A stretch of 45,707 nt of DNA from Streptomyces candidus (GCF_014207445.1 NZ_JACHEM010000028.1:1-45707), one strand, 5' to 3'; counted from the first letter of the stretch, positions 16,792 through 25,815 are shown. Notes: generated by a model not told the origin, from the sequence alone. Program-made: numbers and translations.

Positions 16792-17199
16792 TCAGGACGC
16801 GGTCTGCGGCTCCAGGAACTCCAGCCGGTTGCCGAACTTGTCGAACGCGTAGAAACGGTCATGACCGGGGAAGTTGTCGTCCCACGTCACCTCGTGGCCG
16901 CCCGCCTCCAGGCGCTTGGCCAGGTCGCGCAACGACTGGACGAGAATCCCCGGGTGCGCCTTGCGCGCGGGCGCGAAGTCCTGCTCGACCCCGAGGTGCA
17001 CTTCGAGGCCACCGCCGCGGAACCAGCACCCGCCGCGGGCGGCGAGCACGGGAGGCTTCTGCAGCTCCGTCATCCCGAGCACGTCGCCCCAGAACGCGCG
17101 GCACTCGTCCTCGCCGCCGGGCGGGATGGCGAGCTGGACGTGGTGCAGGCCACCGAACTCATAGTCGGTGGCACCCGGTTCGTTGTTCTGTGCAGTCAT
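16792..17199 (-). CDS. VOC-superfamily (glyoxalase-like) protein
   Basis: A 135-residue single-module pair of beta-alpha-beta-beta-beta units: LHHVQLAIPPGGEDECRAFWGDVLGMTEL at the start, GLEVHLGVEQ in the middle and FYAFDKFGNRLEFLE at the end, with the usual His and Glu metal positions. VOC proteins include glyoxalases, dioxygenases, isomerases and resistance proteins that bind the antibiotic. The start ATG 17199 follows a purine-only run that can serve as ribosome site. In a biosynthetic operon, either a catalytic step or self-resistance is plausible. Confidence 0.8.
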   Translation of the reverse strand: MTAQNNEPGATDYEFGGLHHVQLAIPPGGEDECRAFWGDVLGMTELQKPPVLAARGGCWFRGGGLEVHLGVEQDFAPARKAHPGILVQSLRDLAKRLEAGGHEVTWDDNFPGHDRFYAFDKFGNRLEFLEPQTAS

Positions 17200-17282
17200 C
17201 TCTCTTCTCTCTTCTCTCTGTTGTGCGGGCACCTGCCGGGTCGAAGACGCGGCAGGTGCCGTCCTGGTCGGCCGACGCGGTG

Positions 17283-18575
17283 TCAGCCGGTCGAGGCGAG
17301 TGCCTCGTGGCGCGCGGCCATGCCGTCGCTGCGCACGGTGAACGACAGTTTCCGTACACCCTCCTGGGCGCGCCGCAGCGCCTCGTCCTGAGACGTGCCC
17401 ACCGCGCAGACATGTGCACCGCGGGCGAAGGAACCGGTGACTCCCCTGAGGCGCTTGCCCGGTTCGCGCAGCACTTCGACGTCGACGACGCCGTCCAGCG
17501 CGCGGGCCTCGTCCTCGCCGGCGACCTCCACTATCTCGCCGACCGCGTCCGGGCACGCGTACCAGATGGCAGCCGCGCTCGGCCCGTCGTGCGGGGCAGC
17601 GAGGGCGGCACGGACGTCGTCGAGGACCCTGATCCCCACGGCTTGGCGGGCGACGACGTCGATGAGGTCGACACCGCTGACCCGCGCCCACAGTTCCGGG
17701 ATCTCGTCGCCCGCCGGGCGCAGGTGCGTCTCCACGATGTGGACGGCGTCCGCGGCCACGATGACCTCGGTGTGGGTGACGCCCTGGCAAACGCCGAGGG
17801 CCGTCAGCATGTCGGTCACCGCGGCGCGGATGCGCCGGTCGTCGGCTTCCGCAAGCGGAGCGGGGACGACATGCCCGACCTCGACGAAGTGGTCGTGCTC
17901 GGAGATCTTCCGGGTGACGCCCACGGCCACGTGCTCGCCGTCCTCGCTCACGCACTCCACGCTGTACTCGTCGCCGCTCAGGAACTCCTCGACGAGCAGG
18001 TCCGCCGCGTCCAGGTCGCCGGCTCCCGCGGCACCCCACTCCAGGGCCCTTTCGATATCGGTCGGCCCGTCGATCCGCGTGACACCCTTGCTGGCGACGC
18101 CGCGCACGGGCTTGCAGATCAGCGGGTAGCCGGTCCGCTCGGCGACCTTACGCACGCCCTCGACGTCGTGGACGGTCTCGGCGACGACACTGCCGATGCC
18201 GGCCTCGGCCAGTACCCTTCGCATCTCGTACTTGTCGGCCACGGCACGCACCGTGTCGGCGGTGTGCCAGGCGAGTCCGAGATCGAGCGCGATGGCCGCG
18301 GTCTTCTCCGTGTCCTTCTCCGTGAAGTTGGTCAGCCGGTCGACCGGGTCGATCGTGTGCACGAACCGCGCGGCGGCCACCCATTCCTCGACGGGGGCGT
18401 CCTCCCGGAGGACGATCAGGCGCTGGATCTTCTCCCGGCTGCGCAGCCGGGGTACCACCTCCGGCCGGCATATGACGGTCGTGCGCAGCCCGGGCCAGGC
18501 GTCGCGGGCGCGGTCAGGCAGATCGCGGCCTCCGCTGACGATCAGAAGATGCTGGGGCGGGGGTGTGTCGGACAT
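17283..18575 (-). CDS. ATP-grasp carboxylate-amine ligase (second)
   Basis: A 430-residue ATP-grasp protein with YPLICKPVRGVASKGVTRI as the ATP-binding lid region, LLVEEFLSGDEYSVECVSEDG, and HTEVIVAADAVHIVETHLRPAGDEIPEL carrying the metal ligands. Overall it matches the first ATP-grasp gene of the operon (10481-11785) in domain order but is clearly diverged, so the two should handle different substrates. The acyl-phosphate mechanism is family knowledge; substrates are unknown. It lies between the VOC gene and the exporter. Confidence 0.85.
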   Translation of the reverse strand: MSDTPPPQHLLIVSGGRDLPDRARDAWPGLRTTVICRPEVVPRLRSREKIQRLIVLREDAPVEEWVAAARFVHTIDPVDRLTNFTEKDTEKTAAIALDLGLAWHTADTVRAVADKYEMRRVLAEAGIGSVVAETVHDVEGVRKVAERTGYPLICKPVRGVASKGVTRIDGPTDIERALEWGAAGAGDLDAADLLVEEFLSGDEYSVECVSEDGEHVAVGVTRKISEHDHFVEVGHVVPAPLAEADDRRIRAAVTDMLTALGVCQGVTHTEVIVAADAVHIVETHLRPAGDEIPELWARVSGVDLIDVVARQAVGIRVLDDVRAALAAPHDGPSAAAIWYACPDAVGEIVEVAGEDEARALDGVVDVEVLREPGKRLRGVTGSFARGAHVCAVGTSQDEALRRAQEGVRKLSFTVRSDGMAARHEALASTG

Positions 18576-18731
18576 GCTTTCCTCCGTCAGTACGCATTCC
18601 GCCGGTGGACGGGAATGGGGTCGGTGCGGGCTCCGTCTGGTGACGGGTGGTGAGGTGCTGTCGTCCGGGCGGGTGCCTGGCTCGCAAACCCGGCACGGTC
18701 CACGCGCGGGGCACGGGCGCGTGTTCGGCGG

Positions 18732-20027
18732 TCAGGGGCCGCTCGTGGCGGGCACGGGCTCGGCGCCCGGACCGGGTCCGGCGGCTTGGGAGACGGGCTT
18801 CTGCCGGGTGCCGAGCCAGCTCAGAGCAGCGGAGAGCGGGAAGCAGACCGCGATGATCAGCCAGCCGCCCGGCCCCGTCCTGGACAGGAGCCACAGCACC
18901 ACGACCGGTCCTGCGATCTCCGCCGCCGAGAAGCCCACGTTGAAGAAGGCGAGGTACCGTCCCTGAGCGGCCTCGGGCGACAGGGCGAAGGAGATTTCCC
19001 AGGACGACGCCGAGTGCAGCAGCTCTCCGAACGTCAGCAGGAGCAGCGCCGTCATGAGGGTCACGACCGCCCAGCCGGACGTGTCCGACCAACCGCTGGC
19101 CGCAAAGGCGACGCAGGCGAACAGCAGCAGCACCGACGACCAGGTGGTGGCCCGGGTCGCAGAGGCCAGACTGTCGATGTGCCGTGTCATCCGGACCTGG
19201 CCCAGCACCGTGATCACCGTGTTGGTGGTGATCAGGACGGTAATCATCCAGATCGGCGAACGGGTGTGCTCGGCCACCCACAGCGGCAGCACGGTGATCA
19301 GGATCGCGTCGTGCAGGAACAGCACGCCGTTCGCCGCCGTGGCCGCCACGAACCGCCAGTCGCGGATCGGCGGGACGACCGCCTTCGGGTGCTCGCCCTC
19401 CGTGGTGTCCTTGGGCACCGCCGGGCCGACCTTGGGCAGCAGCCAGACGAGGGCGAACACCACAAGGAAACTGAACGCGTTACCGATGAACAGCCATTGA
19501 AAGGCCGCCTTCGACCCGGTGGTGAGGGCGATGCCGGCAAGCGAGAACCCGACGGTGAAGCCGAGATTGCGCAGGGACCGAATGAATCCCATGGTGCGGT
19601 TGCGTTCGGATCCGGTGATCAGGCGGCCCACCAGGGCCTGGTTCAGGGGCTGTCCGGCCCGGTCCATGATGTAGAGCAGGCTGGCCGTCACCACGAATTC
19701 CGCGAATCCCTCGACCCGCAGATAGGCCAGGTAGCCGACGGCCCGCCACAGGCAGACCACCAGGATGACGTTCCTCGGGCCGAATCGGTCCGCGAGCATA
19801 CCCATCGGCACGGTGGTGGCGAGTCCGACAACTCCTGCGATCGCCAGGCCCATGCCGAGTTGTATCTCGCTGAGGCCGGCGAAGCGCGTGAAGTACAGGG
19901 CGGAGCCCGCCAGGAACATGCCGGTGCCCATGGAGCCGATCAACGCGTTCACCGCGATGATCCGGGACTCCCGGGTGGCGGGCAGCGCCCCGGTCAACCG
20001 GGCTCGCCACGACTTCTGTTCGGTCAT
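18732..20027 (-). CDS. Major facilitator superfamily transporter
   Basis: A 431-residue protein with about twelve hydrophobic segments, the loop 2-3 motif MGMLADRFGPRNV (GxLaDRxGxR) and a central hydrophilic loop around residues 200-220 (KDTTEGEHPK). It starts at ATG 20027 after a strong GAGGGGG site. DHA-type exporters of this shape are common in antibiotic clusters, so it most likely exports the product and contributes to resistance. Confidence 0.85.
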   Translation of the reverse strand: MTEQKSWRARLTGALPATRESRIIAVNALIGSMGTGMFLAGSALYFTRFAGLSEIQLGMGLAIAGVVGLATTVPMGMLADRFGPRNVILVVCLWRAVGYLAYLRVEGFAEFVVTASLLYIMDRAGQPLNQALVGRLITGSERNRTMGFIRSLRNLGFTVGFSLAGIALTTGSKAAFQWLFIGNAFSFLVVFALVWLLPKVGPAVPKDTTEGEHPKAVVPPIRDWRFVAATAANGVLFLHDAILITVLPLWVAEHTRSPIWMITVLITTNTVITVLGQVRMTRHIDSLASATRATTWSSVLLLFACVAFAASGWSDTSGWAVVTLMTALLLLTFGELLHSASSWEISFALSPEAAQGRYLAFFNVGFSAAEIAGPVVVLWLLSRTGPGGWLIIAVCFPLSAALSWLGTRQKPVSQAAGPGPGAEPVPATSGP

Positions 20028-20050
20028 CTTCTCTTCCCCCTCGGGAGCGG

Positions 20051-20827
20051 TCAGAACTGCCCGGCGACGGCTGGTGTCGCCGGTCCGTCCCATGCGCTGC
20101 ACCAGTGGTGCACCAGTGCGGCCCAGGTGTCGGCCGCCCCGGACGGCAGATAGGTTCTCCGGATCTGCTGCGGGTCCGCGGTCCAGGGCGAGGCGGGCGA
20201 GCGGACCGTTCCGAACGCCAGGACGTCCTCGGGAAGGTGCGGTTGGACGGGCACGCCGCCGTAGGGGTAGGCGAACAGCCGGGCCGGACCCGGCCCGTAC
20301 CGCTCGCGGATGTCGTCGAGCGACCCTCGGGTCTGGACCCTGCCTTCGGTCGCGGGAATGCGGTCGAGGTGAGGGTGAGTACGGGTGTGGGCACCGATCA
20401 GGTGTCCCTCCCCCGCCAGCCGGTCGCATGCCTGATAGGTCAGGAAGTCCTCGCGCGGACGGGTGCTGCGCTGCCCCAGCAGGCCGGTGCAGACGAAGAA
20501 CACCGCCCGGACGCCGAGGCGGTCCAGGATGTCGCGCGCATGGGTCGCGTTGTCCCGGTAGCCGTCGTCGAAGGTGACGAGCACCGTGGGACGCTCTGGC
20601 CGGCGAGGACCTCCGTCGGCGAGCAGGTCCGCCGGGTCGTACGGGTCGAACCGCTCAAGCACCTGCTCCAGGCCCCGTTCGAACTCCTCCGGGGACAGAG
20701 CGGTGTAATGCCGCACGTCCGGGTGCACATGGTGGAAGTAGAGGACCAACGGCCATCCGGGCGCACTGCCGGTCGCGGGCTGGTACTCGGCCGGGATGCC
20801 GGGGACCAGTGGTGGTGCCGTGGTCAT
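20051..20827 (-). CDS. Polysaccharide deacetylase (NodB-homology) protein
   Basis: A 258-residue carbohydrate esterase 4 domain. Metal and catalytic motifs are visible: TFDDGYRDN (Asp-Asp of motif 1), HTRTHPHL (HxxxH of motif 2) and RLFAYPYGG (motif 3). There is no signal peptide, so it should act in the cytoplasm, as in biosynthetic pathways where an N-acetylhexosamine intermediate is de-acetylated. The ATG overlaps the NRPS stop by 4 bases. The free amine made would be a natural substrate for the NRPS or an ATP-grasp ligase; that link is inference. Confidence 0.85.
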   Translation of the reverse strand: MTTAPPLVPGIPAEYQPATGSAPGWPLVLYFHHVHPDVRHYTALSPEEFERGLEQVLERFDPYDPADLLADGGPRRPERPTVLVTFDDGYRDNATHARDILDRLGVRAVFFVCTGLLGQRSTRPREDFLTYQACDRLAGEGHLIGAHTRTHPHLDRIPATEGRVQTRGSLDDIRERYGPGPARLFAYPYGGVPVQPHLPEDVLAFGTVRSPASPWTADPQQIRRTYLPSGAADTWAALVHHWCSAWDGPATPAVAGQF

Positions 20828-23800
20828 CGGGCACCGCCGTCCGCGAGCCGGTCGGTGTGCGGTTGCCGCGCGACCGAAAGGGCACGGGGCACGGCGGAGG
20901 GGTCCAGGGCCTGCCGCATCACACGGTCGACGCAACCGGCCAGCTCGTCGATACGGTCGGCGCTCCAGTGGACGGTGGAGTACTTGAAGCTCATCTCCAG
21001 CCGCCCGTCGACGATGTCCCCCTCGGCCATGAGCAGGTAGCGCTCCTGCTGGAGCGGCGAGCGGTGAGCGCCGAAGCTCTCCTGCGCGGGGCGCAGCACC
21101 GTGCCGGGTGCGCGCTGTTCCATCCGCAGGAGGTGCCCGCGGAAATTCAGCCGGACCCGGGGGCGCGGGCACGCCGCGAGCGCCGCAAGTTCCGCAGGGT
21201 CGGGCGACAGGAAGCGCAATGCGTCGAATCCGTAGCGGCGTTCGGGCAGCGCGGCAGGTCCGTCGAGAGCGGCGACGAGCGCGGACATGCCTTCGCCCTC
21301 CCAGCACAGGACAGCCGGGTAGGTGCTCTGGACGTAGCCGACCGTGCGGGACAGGTCGAGGTCGCCCGGGGACACGTCACGGCTGTGCGCGTAGACGTCG
21401 ACGCCGTGCACAGGCTCTCCTGTCCACGCCGCCAGACCGCCGACGAGGCAGCCGAGCGCGAAGTCGTGCGGGGCGATGCCGGCGGCGGGTAGGCGGTGGG
21501 TCACCGTTCGGGTGGCCTCCACGGGCAGCCGGAATCGGTGGGTGCGCAGGGTGGGCAGCGGGGCGGGTCCCTCCGCGTCGGGACGCAGCACTGCGAACTC
21601 GCGGGTGTGCGCCACCCACTTGGCGGCGTCCGCACGTGCTTGCGCGGTGTGCACCCAGTCCCGCAGCGCGGCGCCGATGGCCCGAGGTCCTGTCGCGGTG
21701 GCTCCCGGCCGACCGTCGCCCAGCAGCAGTTCGAGGTCGTCGACGAGCAGGCCCATCGAAACGCCGTCGAGGACGAAGTGGTGCACGGTCAGCAGCAGTC
21801 GGGCACCGGCCTCTGCGCACTCCGCGTACAGCAGTCCGAAGACCCGGCCCTCCGCGAGGGACATCGACGTCTGGGCCGTGGCCAGTGCCCCCTCCAGCCG
21901 GGCGGTGCGTTCCGGTGGTACGAACGCGGCCAGGTCGACGGTGCGGACGGCGTCCGCGGGATCAGTCTCCTTCAGTACGACCGTACCGTCCTCGCACAGG
22001 GCCGTGCGCAGCGCAGGGTGACGTCGCTGCAGCGCCTCGGCAACCCGGACGAGACGGCGGGTGGAAAGCCCGGAGTCGGTCGTGAACAGGGCGTTCAGAC
22101 AGAAGTGGTCGCGTTCGGGCAGGTCGCCGTCGTGCAGCCAGCGGTGCTGGGCGGGCAGCAGGGCGAGCGGGCCGGCCGGCTCCTCCTCGACGGTGTCAGG
22201 CGCGTCGCGGTGCTCCGCCCTGGCGACGGCGGCGCGGGCGGTGCGTCCGACGAGCAGGTCGGCAGGGTGCATGGAGGTGCCCTGCGCCCTCAGTTGCGCG
22301 CAGACACGCAGGGCCATGAGGGAGTCGCCGCCCTGGGCGAGGAAGTCGTCGTCGGGGCCGAGCTGCGGCGCGAGCAGCAGACCGCGGAGCAGGACGAGGA
22401 CCCTCTCCAGCGGCTCCTGTGCCTCAACGGGGCCGTCCGGGGCGTTCGTCGTGCCGGCGGCGAGGGCTGTTGCGGCGGCCTCGGCAGCCGCCCGGCGGTC
22501 GGTCTTGCCGGAGGTGGTCAGGGGCAGCCGGTCGAGTACCGCGATGCGGCCCGGCACCAGGTAGGCGGGGACCCGGCGCCGCAGGTGCTCCCGGACCGCC
22601 CGGGGGTCGGGGCCGGACGCGTTGCGGGCCACGGCGGCAGCGAGCACGTTTCCGCCGGCGCCGTCGTCGAGGGTGAACGCGGTCGCGGAGGTGATACCGG
22701 GGGTGTCGAGCAGATGGCGGTCGACCTCGTCGAGCTCGATGCGGTGGCCGCGCACCTTCACCTGGTTGTCGACGCGGCCCAGGAACTCGATGCCGCCGTC
22801 CTCCCGGCGCACCACCATGTCGCCGGTGCGGTACATCCGGGCCCCGGGGTCCGCCGCGTACGGGTCCGGCACGAATCGCTCCCGGGTCCTCGCGGCGTCG
22901 TACAGATAGCCTGTCGCAAGCAGTGCGCCGCCGATCCACAGTTCCCCCGGCTCGCCGTGGGCGACTGGGCGGTGGTCCTCGTCGAGCACTCGTGCCACGC
23001 GGTCGCCGACCGGCTTGCCGATGGGTAGACCGGCCGTTCCCGGCACGTCGTCGCCGGGAGACAGCACCAGTGCCGTCGCTGTGATCACTGTCTCGGTGGG
23101 GCCGTACCCGTTCACGAGCACGGTGTGCGCGAGAGGGGTGCGGCGGTGGGCACGGGCGTCGGCGGTGGTGGCGTTCTCCCCGCCGACGACGACCGTACGG
23201 ACCCCGGCGAAGGACGGTCCGTCGGCGCCATCGAGCTCCACGCAGAGCATGCGCCAGTAGGCGGTGGGGAGTTGCAGGACCGTCACCCCCAGCTCCGCGG
23301 CGAAGGCCGCCAGTTGCGCGGTGTCGGGGGTACTGTCCGCGCCGTGGAACGCGAGGGTTCCCCCGGCGACGAGAGTCGGCCAGATCTCCTCCTGGGCGAC
23401 GTCGAATCCGAGGCTCGCGAACTGCAGCACCGTGCTGTGCGGCCCGAGTGCGAACAGGTCGACGGACGCGGTGACGTGACCGGCCAGCGCCCGGTGTCCC
23501 ACCAGGACACCCTTGGGTGCCCCGGTGGATCCCGACGTGTAGACGACGTATGCGCCCGGGTCGTCGAGCGGGGTGGATCCGTCGGCGGGGTCCGCCGGGG
23601 ACGTGGTGGTCGTCCGTTCCGCGGGAACCTCCAGGAGTTCCGTCTCTTTGTCGAGGACCACGACGGCTCGGCTGTGGTCGAGGATGTGCGCGAGACGTTC
23701 CGCGGGGGTCCGTGTGTCGACGGGCACGAACGCGGCGCCCGCGAGCCACGTCGCGAGCATCGCGACGACCGCCTCCGGGCCGGCGGGCATACGCACGGCG

Positions 23801-23973
23801 ACCGTGTCGCCGCGCCGTACACCACGGGTCGCCAGGGCCTGCGCGGCCTGTTCGGCACAACTCCACAATTGTCGGTAGGTCACCGTGTCGTCCGGTGTCC
23901 GCAGGGCGACGGCCGCGGGGCGAGCAGCCGCGTGGGCCCGAATCAGTCTCAGGATTGCGGGGTGGCCGGTCAT
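20824..23973 (-). CDS. Nonribosomal peptide synthetase, adenylation-carrier-condensation
   Basis: A 1049-residue NRPS with an unusual A-T-C order. Adenylation (about 1-500): A3 YVVYTSGSTGAPKG at 142, A5 NGYGPTE at 288, A7 YRTGD at 381, A8 GRVDNQVKVRGHRIEL, and Lys490 in TTSGK. Reading the ten pocket residues against GrsA gives D191 V192 E195 A238 V262 G264 G289 I297 T298 K490, which I cannot assign to an amino acid. Carrier: FLAQGGDSL with Ser551. Condensation (about 602-1049): HHFVLDGVS at 731-739, the HHxxxDG active site intact. No thioesterase or reductase domain follows. The final condensation domain probably passes the aminoacyl group to a soluble amine such as an amino sugar. Confidence 0.95.
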   Translation of the reverse strand: MTGHPAILRLIRAHAAARPAAVALRTPDDTVTYRQLWSCAEQAAQALATRGVRRGDTVAVRMPAGPEAVVAMLATWLAGAAFVPVDTRTPAERLAHILDHSRAVVVLDKETELLEVPAERTTTTSPADPADGSTPLDDPGAYVVYTSGSTGAPKGVLVGHRALAGHVTASVDLFALGPHSTVLQFASLGFDVAQEEIWPTLVAGGTLAFHGADSTPDTAQLAAFAAELGVTVLQLPTAYWRMLCVELDGADGPSFAGVRTVVVGGENATTADARAHRRTPLAHTVLVNGYGPTETVITATALVLSPGDDVPGTAGLPIGKPVGDRVARVLDEDHRPVAHGEPGELWIGGALLATGYLYDAARTRERFVPDPYAADPGARMYRTGDMVVRREDGGIEFLGRVDNQVKVRGHRIELDEVDRHLLDTPGITSATAFTLDDGAGGNVLAAAVARNASGPDPRAVREHLRRRVPAYLVPGRIAVLDRLPLTTSGKTDRRAAAEAAATALAAGTTNAPDGPVEAQEPLERVLVLLRGLLLAPQLGPDDDFLAQGGDSLMALRVCAQLRAQGTSMHPADLLVGRTARAAVARAEHRDAPDTVEEEPAGPLALLPAQHRWLHDGDLPERDHFCLNALFTTDSGLSTRRLVRVAEALQRRHPALRTALCEDGTVVLKETDPADAVRTVDLAAFVPPERTARLEGALATAQTSMSLAEGRVFGLLYAECAEAGARLLLTVHHFVLDGVSMGLLVDDLELLLGDGRPGATATGPRAIGAALRDWVHTAQARADAAKWVAHTREFAVLRPDAEGPAPLPTLRTHRFRLPVEATRTVTHRLPAAGIAPHDFALGCLVGGLAAWTGEPVHGVDVYAHSRDVSPGDLDLSRTVGYVQSTYPAVLCWEGEGMSALVAALDGPAALPERRYGFDALRFLSPDPAELAALAACPRPRVRLNFRGHLLRMEQRAPGTVLRPAQESFGAHRSPLQQERYLLMAEGDIVDGRLEMSFKYSTVHWSADRIDELAGCVDRVMRQALDPSAVPRALSVARQPHTDRLADGGAR

Positions 23974-25298
23974 GCGGACTCGCCCTTTGCGGTCGTGCCG
24001 GGCCCGCTGGGGTCGAGGACGAGCCGTGCGTGGGTCAGCAGTTCGGTGTCGTACATCCGGTGCCTCTGCACGACGATCGTCAGGTCTGCTGCGGCGAGGT
24101 CGGCCACCAGGTCCCGTCCGGCGGGCACGGGTCGGCTGCGTGCGGAGAACGTGCTCACATACGGGTCGTGGAACATCACCTCGGCTCCCGCGCCCAGCAG
24201 TTCGACGGCGAGCGGCTCGGCCGGCGAGTGCCGGGTGTCGGCGACGTCCGGCTTGTAGGTGACGCCCAACAGCAGAACCCTGGACCCGCGGACAGCAACG
24301 TTGTTCGCGGCAAGGAGTTCCTGCGCGCGCGAAGCGACCCAGACAGGAATCGAATCGTTGATCCGCTGCGCCTGCTCGGCCATCCGGAACGGCACCCCGG
24401 CCTGCGTGGCTCGGTGGACGAGGTACAGCGGGTCGACCGGAATGCAGTGGCCGCCCACACCCGCGCCAGGACGGAACGGGGTGAAGCCGAAGGGCTTGGT
24501 GGCGGCAGCGGCGATCGTGTCCCAGACGTCGACCCCCAGGCGGTGACAGATCTGAGCGAACTCGTTGACCAACGCCAGGTTCACCTGGCGGTAGGTGTTT
24601 TCGAGAATCTTCGCGGCCTCGGCCTCACGACTGGAGCGGGTGACGTGCACCCGCTCCGTGAGCCCGGCGTAGAACGCGGCGGCGCGAGCGCCGCACTTCT
24701 CCGTCAGGCCACCGACCACCTTCGGCGTGTTGTGGAAGCCGTACCGGGTGTTGCCCGGGTCCACCCGCTCCGGCGAGAAGGCAAGGTGGAAGTCCACGCC
24801 TGCGGTGAGACCGGACCCCTCCAGAATCTCGCGGATGACGCCGTCGGTGGTTCCTGGGTAAGTGGTGGACTCGATGATCACCAGTTGTCCGGCCGTCAGA
24901 TGTTGGCGGACCGTGCGTACCGCGGAGAGCAGCGGCTCCAGGTCCGGCACACCGTGGGTGTCCACCGGCGTGGGAACGCAGAGGGCGACGACGGAGCACT
25001 CCCGGAGGAACGCGGGATCAGTGGTGGCGTCCAGGAGCGGCGCCACGGATTCCAGCTCGGCACGGGTGACTGTGTCGACGGGCGTGCGGCCGATGTTGAC
25101 CTGCGCCACGAGGAAGTCGCTGAGGTCGAGTCCGCGGGTGCGGTGTCCACCCGCCGCCGCGGCTACGGCGAGGGGGAGCCCCGCGTAACCGATCCCCACG
25201 ACGGCGACGTCGACCGTCCGGTCATGGTGCGCGGTTGGAACGAGGTCGGTGAGGACGGGCCGAAGCGGCCCGGGCGGTGCGGCGGCAATGACATCCAT
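23970..25298 (-). CDS. Nucleotide-sugar (UDP-hexose/HexNAc) 6-dehydrogenase
   Basis: A 442-residue UDP-glucose/GDP-mannose dehydrogenase-family enzyme: Rossmann motif VVGIGYAGLPLA near residue 34, VALCVPTPVD, the STTYPGTT substrate loop, and the catalytic cysteine in GVGGHCIPVDPLYL, followed by the C-terminal domain with LGVTYKPDVADTRHSP. The HCIPVDP version with YKPDVADTR fits the UDP-HexNAc branch (WbpA/WecC). It oxidises C6 to a carboxylate in two NAD-dependent steps. ATG 25298 has AGGAGAG six bases upstream, and the stop overlaps the NRPS start by 4 bases. As the first enzyme gene of the operon it likely supplies a nucleotide-hexuronate. Confidence 0.9.
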   Translation of the reverse strand: MDVIAAAPPGPLRPVLTDLVPTAHHDRTVDVAVVGIGYAGLPLAVAAAAGGHRTRGLDLSDFLVAQVNIGRTPVDTVTRAELESVAPLLDATTDPAFLRECSVVALCVPTPVDTHGVPDLEPLLSAVRTVRQHLTAGQLVIIESTTYPGTTDGVIREILEGSGLTAGVDFHLAFSPERVDPGNTRYGFHNTPKVVGGLTEKCGARAAAFYAGLTERVHVTRSSREAEAAKILENTYRQVNLALVNEFAQICHRLGVDVWDTIAAAATKPFGFTPFRPGAGVGGHCIPVDPLYLVHRATQAGVPFRMAEQAQRINDSIPVWVASRAQELLAANNVAVRGSRVLLLGVTYKPDVADTRHSPAEPLAVELLGAGAEVMFHDPYVSTFSARSRPVPAGRDLVADLAAADLTIVVQRHRMYDTELLTHARLVLDPSGPGTTAKGESA

Positions 25299-25332
25299 CG
25301 GACTCTCCTGGTGCGCGATCTGGGCGATGAAG

Positions 25333-25354
25333 GGTAGGGCGGCAGCGCCCTACC
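25333..25354 (-). terminator. Perfect hairpin overlapping the leader peptide stop (terminator or attenuator)
   Basis: A 9-bp perfect stem (GGTAGGGCG at 25333-25341, CGCCCTACC at 25346-25354) with a 4-base loop. In the leftward RNA the 5' arm contains the UAG stop of the 59-aa ORF and part of its last Trp codon. It ends only 34 bases before the ATG of the big operon. No U-run follows. A ribosome finishing the small ORF would cover the 5' arm, so translation could relieve termination. Confidence 0.6.
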
Positions 25355-25529
25355 ACCAGCCGTTGTCGCCCTGAGGCAGCGGCTGGATCGTCGTCCCCGA
25401 AACCGACGCGAGAACCCGGTCGTGCGCGGTGGCCGTGTCGGCCGTGACGGCGTGCACCGTGAGGGCCGTGACGAACAAGGAGGAGCAGAGGAGAGCTCTA
25501 CAGACGAAGGCGCGGAGCGTTATAGACAT
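25350..25529 (-). CDS. 59-aa secreted peptide / possible leader ORF ending in Trp-Trp
   Basis: The product has Met, a positively charged start, a hydrophobic core (about residues 11-28, with ALLCSSLFVTALTV), a probable signal-peptidase site near ATAHD, and a ~23-residue mature tail ending QGDNGWW. ATG 25529 has GGGGGA six bases upstream; the longer frame to 25613 is not supported. It lies between the LuxR regulator and the operon, on the same strand. I do not recognise a family. It could be an exported signal or an attenuation leader, the two Trp codons and the hairpin at its stop being suggestive. Confidence 0.6.
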   Translation of the reverse strand: MSITLRAFVCRALLCSSLFVTALTVHAVTADTATAHDRVLASVSGTTIQPLPQGDNGWW

Positions 25530-25815
25530 GCGTGTCCCCCGATGGACTATGACGAGTGCGGAATCCGGCGGAGCGGAAGCGGCGACGCCCTCCCGTCCTG
25601 CTGGCAGACCCATGCTGCTGTCGTGCCACCTCAGGGTTCAAGCCGTGCCGACGGCGACGTCCGGTCATGGCGACAAGACGTCAGAGCCCGCCTCCGTCTC
25701 AGCATGCGAGATGAAACGGAAGAAGATTTTCCCCTTCCTCGCAGTGGCACGTAGAACCCGCCGTTGAGCCGCCGCCGAGCGGTCCCACGGCTTTGGATCC
25801 GTCAGGACTCCCGGC
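25530..25815 (-). promoter_or_regulatory. Probable promoter region of the peptide gene and sulfated-metabolite operon
   Basis: No gene is supported in this 286-bp gap. It lies upstream of the peptide gene and, with only 51 bp between that gene and the dehydrogenase, is the likeliest promoter for the whole ~20-kb operon. A purine- and AT-rich patch at about 25720-25745 interrupts the GC-rich background. I see no unambiguous -35/-10 pair or regulator palindrome. Confidence 0.35.

Noticed and set aside
16539..18653. A 704-codon rightward open frame
   Set aside because: Antisense to the fusion oxidoreductase, VOC and ATP-grasp genes, all of which have clear family motifs.
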